Source: Candidatus Poribacteria bacterium (GTDB lineage Bacteria; Poribacteria; DTPJ01; WJIO01). From it: a DNA stretch of 13,233 nucleotides. The notes below the pieces were generated by a model. The model was not told the DNA's origin, ran no database searches, and saw only the letters and a program-made list of their open reading frames with translations. The position numbers and the translations under genes are program-made. Below, piece after piece: positions 1 to 7,922 of the stretch. How positions within the stretch are numbered: position 1 is the stretch's first letter; every line of letters begins with the position of its first letter. The stretch spans positions 1-13,233 of the forward strand of contig WJIO01000317.1 of the NCBI GenBank assembly GCA_014730235.1, read 5' to 3'.

Positions 1-1273
1 CCTCTGTCATCTCCCGTATTTCGGCAGGAGAAGCAACAGCCGATGAGAGGGGATCAAGAATCATAGCATGTATTACAGCTTCCCGGTCTTTGCCCAATAT
101 TCCCTGCACGCATAATTCAAAAACAGTCATATTAGAACGGCAGAGAGCTGATACCTGTTCCGGCAGGTTGCCGAAGTATGTTGGCGTGTATCCCTGCTTG
201 TCTACAAGGGTAGCAACCTCCACAACTCCTGTCTGAGGTAAATTTGGAATAAGCCCTGTGTTTGGAACAGACGCATAGATAATTGTCTGTCGGTTAAATT
301 GGTGGGCTTCAATTATAAATGAAGCGTATTCATGTCCTCTACCTAATCGAATATCCTGCTTACCTTCGGCCATTTCCCTGCGTGTTTTATCGGTATTTTC
401 CCGCCATGAGGGCCAGTTATCGGCATAGAAGCTGGAACCGCCAAGATAACCGGGACGGCAGTATTTTTCCAGCAAATCTTTACGCTTGCGGAAATATGGC
501 ACATACTCGGAGAAATGTCCGCTGGATTCAGTAACAAAATATCCAAATTGTTTCATCATCTCCAGACGCACAGGATCTTTTTCGATAAAATCTTTATCCT
601 CCATCTTTTCCAGCAGGACAGGATATAAGTCTTTACCCTTATGTTCAAGAACGGTAAACCAGGCCATGTGGTTTATTCCACCACATTCCCATATCATTTC
701 TTCATAAGGAACACCGGCCATATTTGCCAGGTGATGGGAAGTTCCCTGAACCGAATGACAAAGACCAACATAAGGTTGATTTGTGCTTCGGGTTGCCCCT
801 AGACTCATTATTGACATAGGGTTTGTGTAATTCATAATAAGGGCATCAGGACAGTATCTATCCGCATCTTCCAGAATTTCCAGGAACGGCGGCAGTGTTC
901 TCAAAGCCTTCATTATTCCACCCGGACCTATGGTATCACCAATACACTGGTCAATTCCGTATTTAGCCGGTATATCGTTATCAAATCTGACACAGGCTGT
1001 GCCTGATACTTCGATAGTGCTGATAAGATAATCTGTTCCCGGTAGAATTTCTTTACGGTCAGTGGAGGCCACAATGTTCCAGTGTTCCTTATTCAAGAGA
1101 TTAAGAATACGTCTCATAAGCTTAACGTTAATATCCAGACGTTCTTCATCAATATCTATAAGTCCTATTATACCTGTGTCCAGACCCTCGATATGCAGTA
1201 TATCTGTAAATAGCGGCTGAGTGAAACCACTTCCTGCACCTAATAAAGTTATTTTTGGTCTTTCTTTTAACAT
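1..1273 (-). CDS. GH4 family alpha-galactosidase/alpha-glucosidase (MelA-like), 3' end cut by window
   Basis: NAD+- and divalent-metal-dependent glycosidase of family GH4, which cleaves alpha-glycosides through an oxidation/elimination route in the cytosol. The translation starts MLKERPKITLLGAGSG, a Rossmann fold with a GAGSG dinucleotide loop (about residues 12-16). GDTIGPGGIMKALRT lies at 112-126, NYTNPM at 148-153, CHSVQGT at 172-178 (metal-binding Cys172) and GGINHMAWF at 198-206 (metal-binding His202). QFGYFVTESSGHFSEY follows. The CHSVQGT, GINHMA and YFVTESS blocks fit E. coli MelA-type enzymes better than the LplD galacturonidase type, so alpha-galactosidase is the best guess; alpha-glucosidase or glucuronidase remains possible. 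There are 424 complete codons before the edge, so probably only the last 20-30 residues are missing. No signal peptide. Start ATG at 1273 has AAAGGAA about 11 bases upstream. It is third in the lyase operon, 109 bp after the GH127 gene. Confidence 0.88.
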   Translation of the reverse strand, partial: MLKERPKITLLGAGSGFTQPLFTDILHIEGLDTGIIGLIDIDEERLDINVKLMRRILNLLNKEHWNIVASTDRKEILPGTDYLISTIEVSGTACVRFDNDIPAKYGIDQCIGDTIGPGGIMKALRTLPPFLEILEDADRYCPDALIMNYTNPMSIMSLGATRSTNQPYVGLCHSVQGTSHHLANMAGVPYEEMIWECGGINHMAWFTVLEHKGKDLYPVLLEKMEDKDFIEKDPVRLEMMKQFGYFVTESSGHFSEYVPYFRKRKDLLEKYCRPGYLGGSSFYADNWPSWRENTDKTRREMAEGKQDIRLGRGHEYASFIIEAHQFNRQTIIYASVPNTGLIPNLPQTGVVEVATLVDKQGYTPTYFGNLPEQVSALCRSNMTVFELCVQGILGKDREAVIHAMILDPLSSAVASPAEIREMTE

Positions 1274-1382
1274 GTTTAAGTGTGTTCCTTTCTATAAAAT
1301 ATCCGGGGAAAAATTACCACAGATAAGAAAGTCTTAAATACTGTAGGTCAGTTTGAGAAGACTCATTCCAACCTACTGATAA

Positions 1383-3266
1383 TTATTTGAGTTTGGGAAA
1401 TTCCGTCACCCTCAAATTCGTGGCTCCATAGGGTATCAATTCAAGCTCTTCCTCAGATTCAGAAGAACTTATGGAACTTTCAGGTGGTGGAGCAGCAGCA
1501 TTATGCTCAATACCCCATTCAGGAATTTTCTTACCCTTTACTTTCATGGTCAAAGGCGCGCCATCAGGTGAAAAAGGCATATCGCCAACCTTTTTTAACT
1601 TTATTTTAACACATTTTTCGGGATTTTCCATATCTATTTTTAAAGCATAATTCCAGTCTGTCTTTGGGTATATTTCCCAATCAGCATGTGGTTTTTCCCC
1701 GCCGATCTGCTTCCATTCCTCTTCCATCTTCAGGGAATACACCAAAGGCCCTCGTTCCAGAGCTACTGAATCGTTATATCTTTTCTGAGCTTTGACTTTC
1801 ATGGGAGTGTTGAGGTCTACTAATCTAATCTTATCCCATTTTTTCTTTATTGGAAAATATTCTCCTGCTCTTGTTTCCACGATCTCGCCATTGACCTTTA
1901 CCATCGCATTTTCTGACCATTCTGGAATTCGCAGATAAAGGGGGAATTCTACAGGTTTGTCGGTTTTAATTGTAAATTTCAAATCTTCACCAAAAGGATA
2001 ATCGGTTTCCAGCGAAACAGTCACCTGTGTTCCTGAAATTTCAGTTGTCACTTCCGACGGTGCATAAGCTGAAGCTACCAAACCATCATCAGGAGTTTTC
2101 ATCCAAAGATGCGAGGCAAACTTGGGCCAGCCCTGGTGCATGTTTGCCGTACAGCAGCCATAATTAGGCTCCAGACCAAATACATTGGCATAAGGCCCAT
2201 TGTTGGTATAAACCCTGTCTTCTGATACTTTACAGACTACCTGATTGGCCTGCTGATCATATTGATGGGACCACATATCCGGACTGAATGTAGCTGGTAG
2301 AGCGTTAAATGTAATCTTCTCCAACCTGTCGGCCAATCGCGTATCTCCCAGTATGCTGATTAGATTTTCCAGGGAAAACATATACTCCACCACTGCGCAA
2401 AGTTCTGTTCCCTGGGATGGACTTTTACCCGCGTAGTGTTCATCGCCGGTGAATAGACCTGTGACCTGACCGTGATATTTATCCAGAGTTTCTATTATCT
2501 GGAATACCGATTCCCTGTCACCCTGGTCCTTTGATTGGCGATACCATACCCCCGGTTGCTTTACTGCCATACCGTTATTAACCACATGGGTAGTCTGGTT
2601 ACATTCATCGGCTTTCATCTTTTGCTTCCACTGGAAATCAGCAAAGTGTCCTCGCCAGTCATATCCCTGTTCATGGGCTTTGGCGGATAAATCCAGCAAC
2701 CATTCCTGTCCGGTTCGATCATAAAGCCAGTGTATGCTTAAAACCAGGTCCGCCCATCGGGATTTCCCCCATGAAAATAACGGCTTTTCGTCCAGAAGCT
2801 TATCAAGACGCTGGAAAAACTTTTCCATTGCCGGAATGATACGTGTATCTCCGGTAGCTTCCTGGTACTGAGTCATAGCCTTCAGGGTTACAAAAACAGG
2901 CCAGGGGTCATAAGCTTCGTACCTGTCATAACGCTCATCCCGGACAGGTCCAAGCCAGCCATCGGAGTGTTGATGTGTGACAATATAATCTATCCAGTCA
3001 CGGGCTTTCTCCTTCAACTTTTCATCATCCAGCAGAAATGCCAAAGGAATTATTCCATCAAGCCAGTATGGGCCTCTCTCCCAACCTTCGGCTTTTCCTC
3101 CGATCCATCCACTGTCAGCCACATCGGGCCAGAATTCGTCCAGATGTCCGCTCAGACCATCGGCCTGGATGCGAAGCTGGTTTTTCAGCCATCCTTTGGG
3201 CTTGACGCTGCCTAATGACAGAGGAACAAAAGTAAGGGGTGCAAGTCCGTTTTTCTTGTCGCTCAT
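1383..3266 (-). CDS. GH127/DUF1680 family glycoside hydrolase (beta-L-arabinofuranosidase-like)
   Basis: 627-residue cytosolic protein of the DUF1680/GH127 family, whose founder, bifidobacterial HypBA1, is a retaining beta-L-arabinofuranosidase using a zinc-bound cysteine nucleophile. Residues about 30-380 form the (alpha/alpha)6 barrel and the rest beta-sandwich domains. The four zinc ligands I know from HypBA1 (E-x-C and C-C) are present: E288-x-C290 in GTELCAVVEYM and C371-C372 in NYGCCTANMHQGW; C371 would be the nucleophile. GDEHYAG contains E276, a candidate acid/base, 12 residues before E288 rather than about 16, suggesting a different subfamily. Near the C-terminus a Pro/Ser/Glu-rich stretch (about 592-608) precedes the usual LIPYGATNLRVTEFP ending. 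No signal peptide. The start is set by AGGAGGA about 8 bases upstream of the ATG; the gene lies 32 bp after the lyase gene, so they are surely co-transcribed. The family also contains enzymes for other sugars, so the substrate is uncertain. Confidence 0.9.
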   Translation of the reverse strand: MSDKKNGLAPLTFVPLSLGSVKPKGWLKNQLRIQADGLSGHLDEFWPDVADSGWIGGKAEGWERGPYWLDGIIPLAFLLDDEKLKEKARDWIDYIVTHQHSDGWLGPVRDERYDRYEAYDPWPVFVTLKAMTQYQEATGDTRIIPAMEKFFQRLDKLLDEKPLFSWGKSRWADLVLSIHWLYDRTGQEWLLDLSAKAHEQGYDWRGHFADFQWKQKMKADECNQTTHVVNNGMAVKQPGVWYRQSKDQGDRESVFQIIETLDKYHGQVTGLFTGDEHYAGKSPSQGTELCAVVEYMFSLENLISILGDTRLADRLEKITFNALPATFSPDMWSHQYDQQANQVVCKVSEDRVYTNNGPYANVFGLEPNYGCCTANMHQGWPKFASHLWMKTPDDGLVASAYAPSEVTTEISGTQVTVSLETDYPFGEDLKFTIKTDKPVEFPLYLRIPEWSENAMVKVNGEIVETRAGEYFPIKKKWDKIRLVDLNTPMKVKAQKRYNDSVALERGPLVYSLKMEEEWKQIGGEKPHADWEIYPKTDWNYALKIDMENPEKCVKIKLKKVGDMPFSPDGAPLTMKVKGKKIPEWGIEHNAAAPPPESSISSSESEEELELIPYGATNLRVTEFPKLK

Positions 3267-3298
3267 TTATATAATCCTCCTGTGTTAATTATTAACAT

Positions 3299-5878
3299 CT
3301 AATTTATCTGTAACTTCTTATCAAGGCTACCATCAGTCTTGATCTTAATCAACATAGCTTCTGAATCTGTGGAATATCCGGAAAATTCCAGCTTTTCACC
3401 CGGTTCATCCGACTGAATGAATATGTGTTCCCGATTATCTGTAAAGGTTATTTTAATACAACGGGCTTCAGCATTACCCTTTATATCCTGTAATTCTACA
3501 GACTTAACTGGACACTCAACACTTTCCGCAGTTGGGTAAAACAAATAAATATACCAGACCACACCTTCCCCGGATTTGGTGAAGATGGGGGTAGGTACAG
3601 GTCTTACTTTATAGCCACCAGCAGGTAACCATCCCTGGACAACAGGTTCCTCCTGCCCTGATACTATTTCTACTGATATATTATCATCCTCTGGCGGGAT
3701 AATGGATAAATTGCTGGTATCAGGATTTTGAGTGTCAACCCGATTTGTATCTGTTTCTATAACAGCATCAGCAGCTTCCAGATGGAACATGGATTCGTAT
3801 TTATGTTTAGTATCATCTGAAGGTTTGAGAATATCGATTATTATCCAGTAATCGGGTTTAGCAAAGAATATACAGCGTTTATGTATTACCTGGACATTTC
3901 CATCTTTGCCATATCCATCCTCATAAACTCCTGAAAAATAGTCATAATCGTCATTGGTAATCCATTTATTGGGCAAAGGTTCTTTGACCACAAAAGTTTC
4001 TCTAGGTAGTCTCCTGCGGTTTTGCGGCTGTCCATCCACCATAATTGTATTGTGTGCATAAGTGGAAATTACATATCTACGCCATTGGGATGAATCGTAG
4101 GGATAATTTCCCGGATCGGTTATATGCACCTTGCCATGAGCATAGAGTACGATACTCAGTTTATCCTCATGCTGATGACCATAACCAAAAGGCCCGCCGT
4201 CAATCAGCATATACCTGTCATCTTCTTCCCAGCCTGAACGCATTATAAATTGACCTGCGTAGGGAAAAGTGTATGAAATTTCAGTGGGTTTTTCACCTTC
4301 TTTGCCATTGGTCGCCGACCATTGAAAATCCTTACGATGTGAAAAATACCTGAATCCCTCCCGCATACTGCGGCGTATGGATAATTCGCTTCCGTCATTC
4401 AACCCCGGAAGTCGTCCATTGGGCATTGAAGCGTATAGGTTATAATGATACATGTGTTCCAGCTTATCCAGATAGTCATCCGGCATGTCTATCTCATTGA
4501 GCTTTGCCAGTTCCATCAGACCTACAAAATTCCTCAGACTTACCTGGTGATAGCCTGTAGTTAATTCAATCTGGGCCCCATCAGGATAAACCTGTTTGTC
4601 AAGTTCGGCATACATGCGCTCTATTGCCGATTCTCGCCATTCTTCCGCTTCTTTGAATTCCGGAAACATGGTTCCGATGTGAAATAAACCGTTGGATTCC
4701 ATAGTCAGCCAGTTTCCACCCGTTGGCCATCTCATCAGGTGTCGGGCATGTTCCACAAAAGATTTTACCATGGTGATAACAGCTTCATGGGTAAATGAGG
4801 GTGAAGAAAGAAAATAATGAAACGCGTGCATCCAGCTTCCACTGGTTCTTATCCCTGCTTCAATGGTTCGCCATGTGGCCGATGAGTTGCCGGAATTCAT
4901 AGTAGGAACAGGGCAGTTTTCCACCCAGTGAGTCATCTGGTATACAAATTCTTTGGCGTATTTTTCGTCGCCGGTTTTCCAGTATGTTCTGCCTAATGTC
5001 ACCCAGAATGGATGGCGATTTAACTGCCAGGGCCATTCCCGGTAGTTAATAGGATTAAGAGTCCAGTCTATTTCTCCCTCAAATTTATGAGGAACACCGA
5101 CGCTGGAAAGCTCATGTTCCAGTATCCTATCAGCTGCCTCAGTATCTGCGTTTTCACTGGCATCAGGTCTTTCCTGCCAGTCAAAGTGCCAGCGGGGCTT
5201 TTCCCTAGTTCGCAGATGATTCACAAACTCATGCTTTGCCGATTCCAGGTCATTTTTCGATACAGCTTCTTTAACTTTCTCCATTCCCGGATAATCGAGA
5301 TTCAGGGAATCGAAGAATTCCTGGTCTGTCATGCGCGGGCCTTTCATTGGCTCCTCCTTAGATATTTCTATATGATCAATAATAACCACTGCATCAGGAT
5401 GCGGCTGATTACCCCATCCGGAAGCAGTAAAAGTAAGTCTTTGTATTTGATCCCAGCCCAACGGACTACGGGCTACTCCCATTTCCTGAAAGGGTATCTT
5501 AAACTCTCGCCATCCGGTAAAATCCAGCCTTATGCGCATGGAGTAATAATCTATACCCTCTGTTTTTTCATTCTCAGACCATAATATAAGCATAAACCGG
5601 GAATCCGTCTTCACTTTTGAGTAAAGCCAGAATGCCAGATGATTATATCCCGACCAGTCATGGGGTATTTGAGAAATAGATACAGAATCAGATTGGGAAT
5701 GAATCCATTTAACAGATCCCTCACCCTCTTTAACACGCTCAGACTCAGACACAGCACCATCCCACAAGCTGACATCCTCACAATCGCTTATTTTCATTTT
5801 TGATACAGCTTGAATAGGTATTGAAAATAAAAAAGATATAGACATAATAATTAAAAACATCATTAATCGAAAGACCAT
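3299..5878 (-). CDS. Secreted heparinase II/III-family polysaccharide lyase with N-terminal carbohydrate-binding-like domain
   Basis: 859-residue exported protein. Residues 1-24 are a Sec signal peptide (Arg4, hydrophobic core, probable cleavage after IQA). Residues about 27-175 resemble a beta-sandwich carbohydrate-binding module. About 185-500 is an alpha/alpha toroid of heparinase II/III N-terminal type, with GGNWLTMESNGLFHIG (387-402) and TTGYHQVSLRNF (440-451; Tyr443 is a candidate catalytic Tyr). About 535-859 is the heparinase II/III C-terminal beta-sheet domain, with FPYAGQFIMRSGW (538-550), GPFGYGHQHEDKL (562-574), DPGNYPYD (588-595) and STYAHNTIMVDG (605-616). Relatives cleave uronic-acid-containing polysaccharides (heparin/heparan, alginate, others) by beta-elimination. 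I cannot assign the PL family or substrate. First gene of the minus-strand operon. Its ribosome site is weak (GGGG about 8 bases before the ATG), and the leader carries two hairpins that may affect expression. Confidence 0.88.
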   Translation of the reverse strand: MVFRLMMFLIIMSISFLFSIPIQAVSKMKISDCEDVSLWDGAVSESERVKEGEGSVKWIHSQSDSVSISQIPHDWSGYNHLAFWLYSKVKTDSRFMLILWSENEKTEGIDYYSMRIRLDFTGWREFKIPFQEMGVARSPLGWDQIQRLTFTASGWGNQPHPDAVVIIDHIEISKEEPMKGPRMTDQEFFDSLNLDYPGMEKVKEAVSKNDLESAKHEFVNHLRTREKPRWHFDWQERPDASENADTEAADRILEHELSSVGVPHKFEGEIDWTLNPINYREWPWQLNRHPFWVTLGRTYWKTGDEKYAKEFVYQMTHWVENCPVPTMNSGNSSATWRTIEAGIRTSGSWMHAFHYFLSSPSFTHEAVITMVKSFVEHARHLMRWPTGGNWLTMESNGLFHIGTMFPEFKEAEEWRESAIERMYAELDKQVYPDGAQIELTTGYHQVSLRNFVGLMELAKLNEIDMPDDYLDKLEHMYHYNLYASMPNGRLPGLNDGSELSIRRSMREGFRYFSHRKDFQWSATNGKEGEKPTEISYTFPYAGQFIMRSGWEEDDRYMLIDGGPFGYGHQHEDKLSIVLYAHGKVHITDPGNYPYDSSQWRRYVISTYAHNTIMVDGQPQNRRRLPRETFVVKEPLPNKWITNDDYDYFSGVYEDGYGKDGNVQVIHKRCIFFAKPDYWIIIDILKPSDDTKHKYESMFHLEAADAVIETDTNRVDTQNPDTSNLSIIPPEDDNISVEIVSGQEEPVVQGWLPAGGYKVRPVPTPIFTKSGEGVVWYIYLFYPTAESVECPVKSVELQDIKGNAEARCIKITFTDNREHIFIQSDEPGEKLEFSGYSTDSEAMLIKIKTDGSLDKKLQIN

Positions 5879-5924
5879 TTTTATTACCCCATTATTGCAA
5901 TTGTTAAATAATGAATATCACTTA

Positions 5925-6012
5925 CTGTCATTCCTGCGAAAGCAGAAATCCAGCAGATCCAAATAAAGCTGTCATTCCTGCGGAAGCAGGAATCCAGTAG
6001 ATCCGCATAAAG
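5925..6012. repeat. Two tandem 44-bp repeats, each with a dRS3-like hairpin
   Basis: Two head-to-tail units, 5925-5968 and 5969-6012, each exactly 44 bp and identical at 39 positions. Each begins CTGTCATTCCTGCG and ends CATAAAG or AATAAAG. Each contains a 20-nt palindrome with an 8-bp stem and 4-nt loop: ATTCCTGCGGAAGCAGGAAT at 5974-5993 is perfect, and the one at 5930-5949 has a single change that becomes a U-G wobble in the minus-strand transcript, so both hairpins can form in the lyase mRNA leader. The motif resembles the widespread ATTCCN8GGAAT repeats (for example neisserial dRS3), here with T in place of the last C of the arm. Confidence 0.85.
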
Positions 6013-6016
6013 AACT

Positions 6017-6183
6017 TTCTTATCTTTACCACACTAAACCTGGAAAAACCAGAAATTATAAAGAGAACATATTATTATACTATACGGATCAGACGTTCAT
6101 GTCAATGCAGATTCTGACAAACTAAAAACTTTATTTGTTATCCCTTATTCGCAATAACATCGGGATGTAAAATTTATGCTTGG
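6017..6183 (+). repeat. Degenerate/partial copy of the dispersed MITE-like element (copy 1)
   Basis: Two blocks match the arms of the intact element at 8286-8519. The inner block at 6017-6047 (TTCTTATCTTTACCACACT and onwards) matches the reverse complement of 8331-8361 with few differences, and less closely 8459-8491. The outer block at about 6126-6183 shares AAACTTTAT, CGCAATAACA and the terminal ATTTATGCTTGG with the reverse complement of the left arm. Roughly 75 bp carrying the lyase promoter separate the blocks and have no match in the intact copy. There is no matching left terminus near 5880-5925; the tandem 44-bp repeat stands where the element centre would be. So this is a decayed, rearranged or composite copy. 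Confidence 0.6.
6077..6105 (-). promoter_or_regulatory. Sigma70-like promoter of the lyase operon
   Basis: Read on the minus strand: TTGACA (6105-6100), a 17-bp spacer, then TAGTAT (6082-6077). The -35 is perfect and the -10 matches four of six positions. Transcription would start near 6070, giving a leader of about 190 nt that includes both 44-bp repeat units. Sequence-based prediction only. Confidence 0.6.
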
Positions 6184-6199
6184 GTTGTAAAATAGATAA

Positions 6200-6228
6200 T
6201 TGACATAGATTCGACATTATCGTAATAT
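6200..6228 (+). promoter_or_regulatory. Near-consensus sigma70 promoter of the sulfatase gene
   Basis: TTGACA at 6200-6205, a spacer of exactly 17 bp, then TAATAT at 6223-6228 (five of six). Predicted start near 6235 gives a leader of about 38 nt with AAGGAG at 6261-6266 before the TTG start. The -35 lies 16 bp outside the end of the degenerate dispersed-repeat copy. Confidence 0.75.
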
Positions 6229-6272
6229 ATGGAACAATCGCTTGATAATTACTGAAAATAAAGGAGATAAAA

Positions 6273-7811
6273 TTGAAAGATCAACGTCCTAATATATTAT
6301 TCGCATTCGCCGATGACTGGGGTAGATACGCCAGTGCATATCGGCAAATTGAGGGAAATAACACACCAAACGCCCTTATTGAAACACCAAATTTCGATCG
6401 AGTGGCCAGAGAGGGAGTATTGTTTGCAAATGCTTTTGTACCTGCACCATCCTGCACCCCCTGCCGCAGTTCCATATTGTCCGGTCGCTATTTCTGGCAA
6501 ACGGATAGAGGAGCTATTTTGCAAGGTGCAATATGGGATTCCTCCATACCCACATATCCCCTGATCCTGGAAGAAGCCGGTTATCATATCGGATATACAT
6601 ATAAAGTCTGGTCGCCGGGAACACCCAGGGATGAACCATACGGCGGAGATCGCACCAGATATGCACCAGCCGGGGCAAAATTCGGTCAATTTTCCATAGT
6701 CGCCACTCAGAATGTACCAGAACATGGCGTAGAAGGCGCTAAAGAAATACTCTATGACGAAGTTCGGCAGAATTTTGATGCCTTCCTGGAAGCAAGACCG
6801 GAAGGCGCGCCTTTCTGCTACTGGTGGGGACCTACCAACACCCATCGCAAATGGGAACGTGGTTCTGGAAAGAAATTATGGGGATTGGATCCTGATGATC
6901 TGAAGGGAAAGCTTCCTGATTTCCTGCCCGACGTTCATGAAGTCCGGGAGGATGTCTGCGATTATCTCGGTGAATGTCTGGCTGTAGATGCTGGTCTGGG
7001 ACTTCTCATGAAACGCATAGAGGATATGGGCGAGTTAGATAATACTTTAATAGTCGTCAGCGGCGATCACGGTATTCCGGGATTTCCAAGGGGAAAATGT
7101 AATCTATATAATCTGGGTTGTGAAGTCGCCTTAGCCGTCCGTTGGCCAGGGCATATACCCGAAAACCGCATAGTTGATGACTTTGTAAATCTCATGGATC
7201 TGGCCCCTACGTTTCTTGATGCAGCCAATCTTGAACCACCGGAATGTATGAGTGCTAGAAGCCTGCTGGATGTCCCTACATCTTCAGAATCTGGACAGGT
7301 AGATCCACAGCGGACATTTGTCGTTACCGGCAGGGAAAGACATGTGGCCAGAGCCAGGGCCAACAACTTACCTTATCCCCAACGGGCAATCCGTACCAGA
7401 GATTTTCTATACATCCATAACTTTGCCCCTGAACGCTGGCCCATGGGCGATCCGGGGGGATTGGATGATCCAAATGCACAGCCGCCATCATACGATGAAT
7501 TATGCAATAACACAATGGTTGTATATGCAGACATGGACGCCAGCCCAACAAAAGCATGGATGATCCATCATCGCTCAGAAAAACAGGTACACAGTCTATT
7601 TCAGATGGGATTTGGTAAATTTCCGAAGGAGGAATTATATGATCTGCGCAAAGACCCATATTATATGAACAATGTAGTGGATGATCCAGCATACAAAGAA
7701 ATACACACAAAATTAAAGGATCAACTGATGTCTGTCCTAAAAGAGCAAAATGACCCCAGGGTTGTAGAATCTGACTGCCGGTTTGAAAGATCACCATTCA
7801 CGGATGGATAA
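6273..7811 (+). CDS. Type I (formylglycine) sulfatase, cytosolic, TTG start
   Basis: 512-residue sulfatase of the alkaline-phosphatase superfamily that hydrolyses sulfate esters of carbohydrates. NILFAFADDWG gives metal ligands Asp14-Asp15; the signature is C61-T-P-C-R65 in APSCTPCRSSILSGRY, where Cys61 must be oxidised to formylglycine by a sulfatase-modifying enzyme; VVSGDHGIPGFPRGKCN supplies Asp265-His266 and Lys275; His191 (NTHRKW) is a likely active-site residue. The third residue after Cys61 is Cys rather than the commoner Ser, and the usual TG after the signature is SG (70-71). There is no signal peptide, so it should act in the cytosol on imported oligosaccharides. The start is a TTG with AAGGAG 6-7 bases upstream; no in-frame ATG nearby has such a site. 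It is a single-gene unit divergent from the lyase operon. No maturase lies in the window. Substrate subfamily not assigned. Confidence 0.92.
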   Translation: MKDQRPNILFAFADDWGRYASAYRQIEGNNTPNALIETPNFDRVAREGVLFANAFVPAPSCTPCRSSILSGRYFWQTDRGAILQGAIWDSSIPTYPLILEEAGYHIGYTYKVWSPGTPRDEPYGGDRTRYAPAGAKFGQFSIVATQNVPEHGVEGAKEILYDEVRQNFDAFLEARPEGAPFCYWWGPTNTHRKWERGSGKKLWGLDPDDLKGKLPDFLPDVHEVREDVCDYLGECLAVDAGLGLLMKRIEDMGELDNTLIVVSGDHGIPGFPRGKCNLYNLGCEVALAVRWPGHIPENRIVDDFVNLMDLAPTFLDAANLEPPECMSARSLLDVPTSSESGQVDPQRTFVVTGRERHVARARANNLPYPQRAIRTRDFLYIHNFAPERWPMGDPGGLDDPNAQPPSYDELCNNTMVVYADMDASPTKAWMIHHRSEKQVHSLFQMGFGKFPKEELYDLRKDPYYMNNVVDDPAYKEIHTKLKDQLMSVLKEQNDPRVVESDCRFERSPFTDG

Positions 7812-7922
7812 ATATAATGGTTGGAATTGAAATATAAGGTGAGTTTGGTATCAATCTGTCTGGAAAAAGGATGGGTGGGGAGATCTAAAACGATGGATGG
7901 TTTATCTTATTGTAAGAATTAA

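Larger units (their letters stand above)
5879..6272. other. Divergent control region between lyase operon and sulfatase gene (394 bp, no gene)
   Basis: This stretch has no convincing coding sequence. From left to right it holds the lyase leader with a tandem 44-bp hairpin repeat (5925-6012), an arm-like segment related to the dispersed repeat (6017-6047), the minus-strand lyase promoter (6077-6105), the outer end of the dispersed repeat (about 6126-6183) and the plus-strand sulfatase promoter (6200-6228). The two promoters point away from each other with 94 bp between their -35 boxes, enough for a shared operator, but I see no clear operator palindrome there. Confidence 0.8.

Noticed and set aside
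319-707. Short open frames on both strands inside the GH4 gene
   Set aside because: They are shadows of the GH4 reading frame, which has all family motifs; none has a ribosome site or recognisable domain. The same applies to the antisense frames inside the lyase, sulfatase, MFS, DegT and kinase genes.
1343-1375. Hairpin GTAGGT/ACCTAC between the GH127 and GH4 genes
   Set aside because: Only 6 bp with a 21-nt loop and no U-tract; not supportable as a terminator or processing site.
5925-6012. CRISPR-like array
   Set aside because: Only two units, directly contiguous with no spacers, no cas genes in the window, and the palindrome is of the common dRS3-like type.
5901-6194. Target duplication for copy 1 (TTGTTAAATA at 5901-5910 versus TTGTAAAATA at 6185-6194)
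   Set aside because: Nine of ten bases match, but there is no terminal inverted repeat next to the left one and A+T-rich near-matches are common.
6229-6255. Eight-codon leader peptide MEQSLDNY before the sulfatase
   Set aside because: It starts at or before the predicted transcript start, has no ribosome site and no attenuator structure follows.
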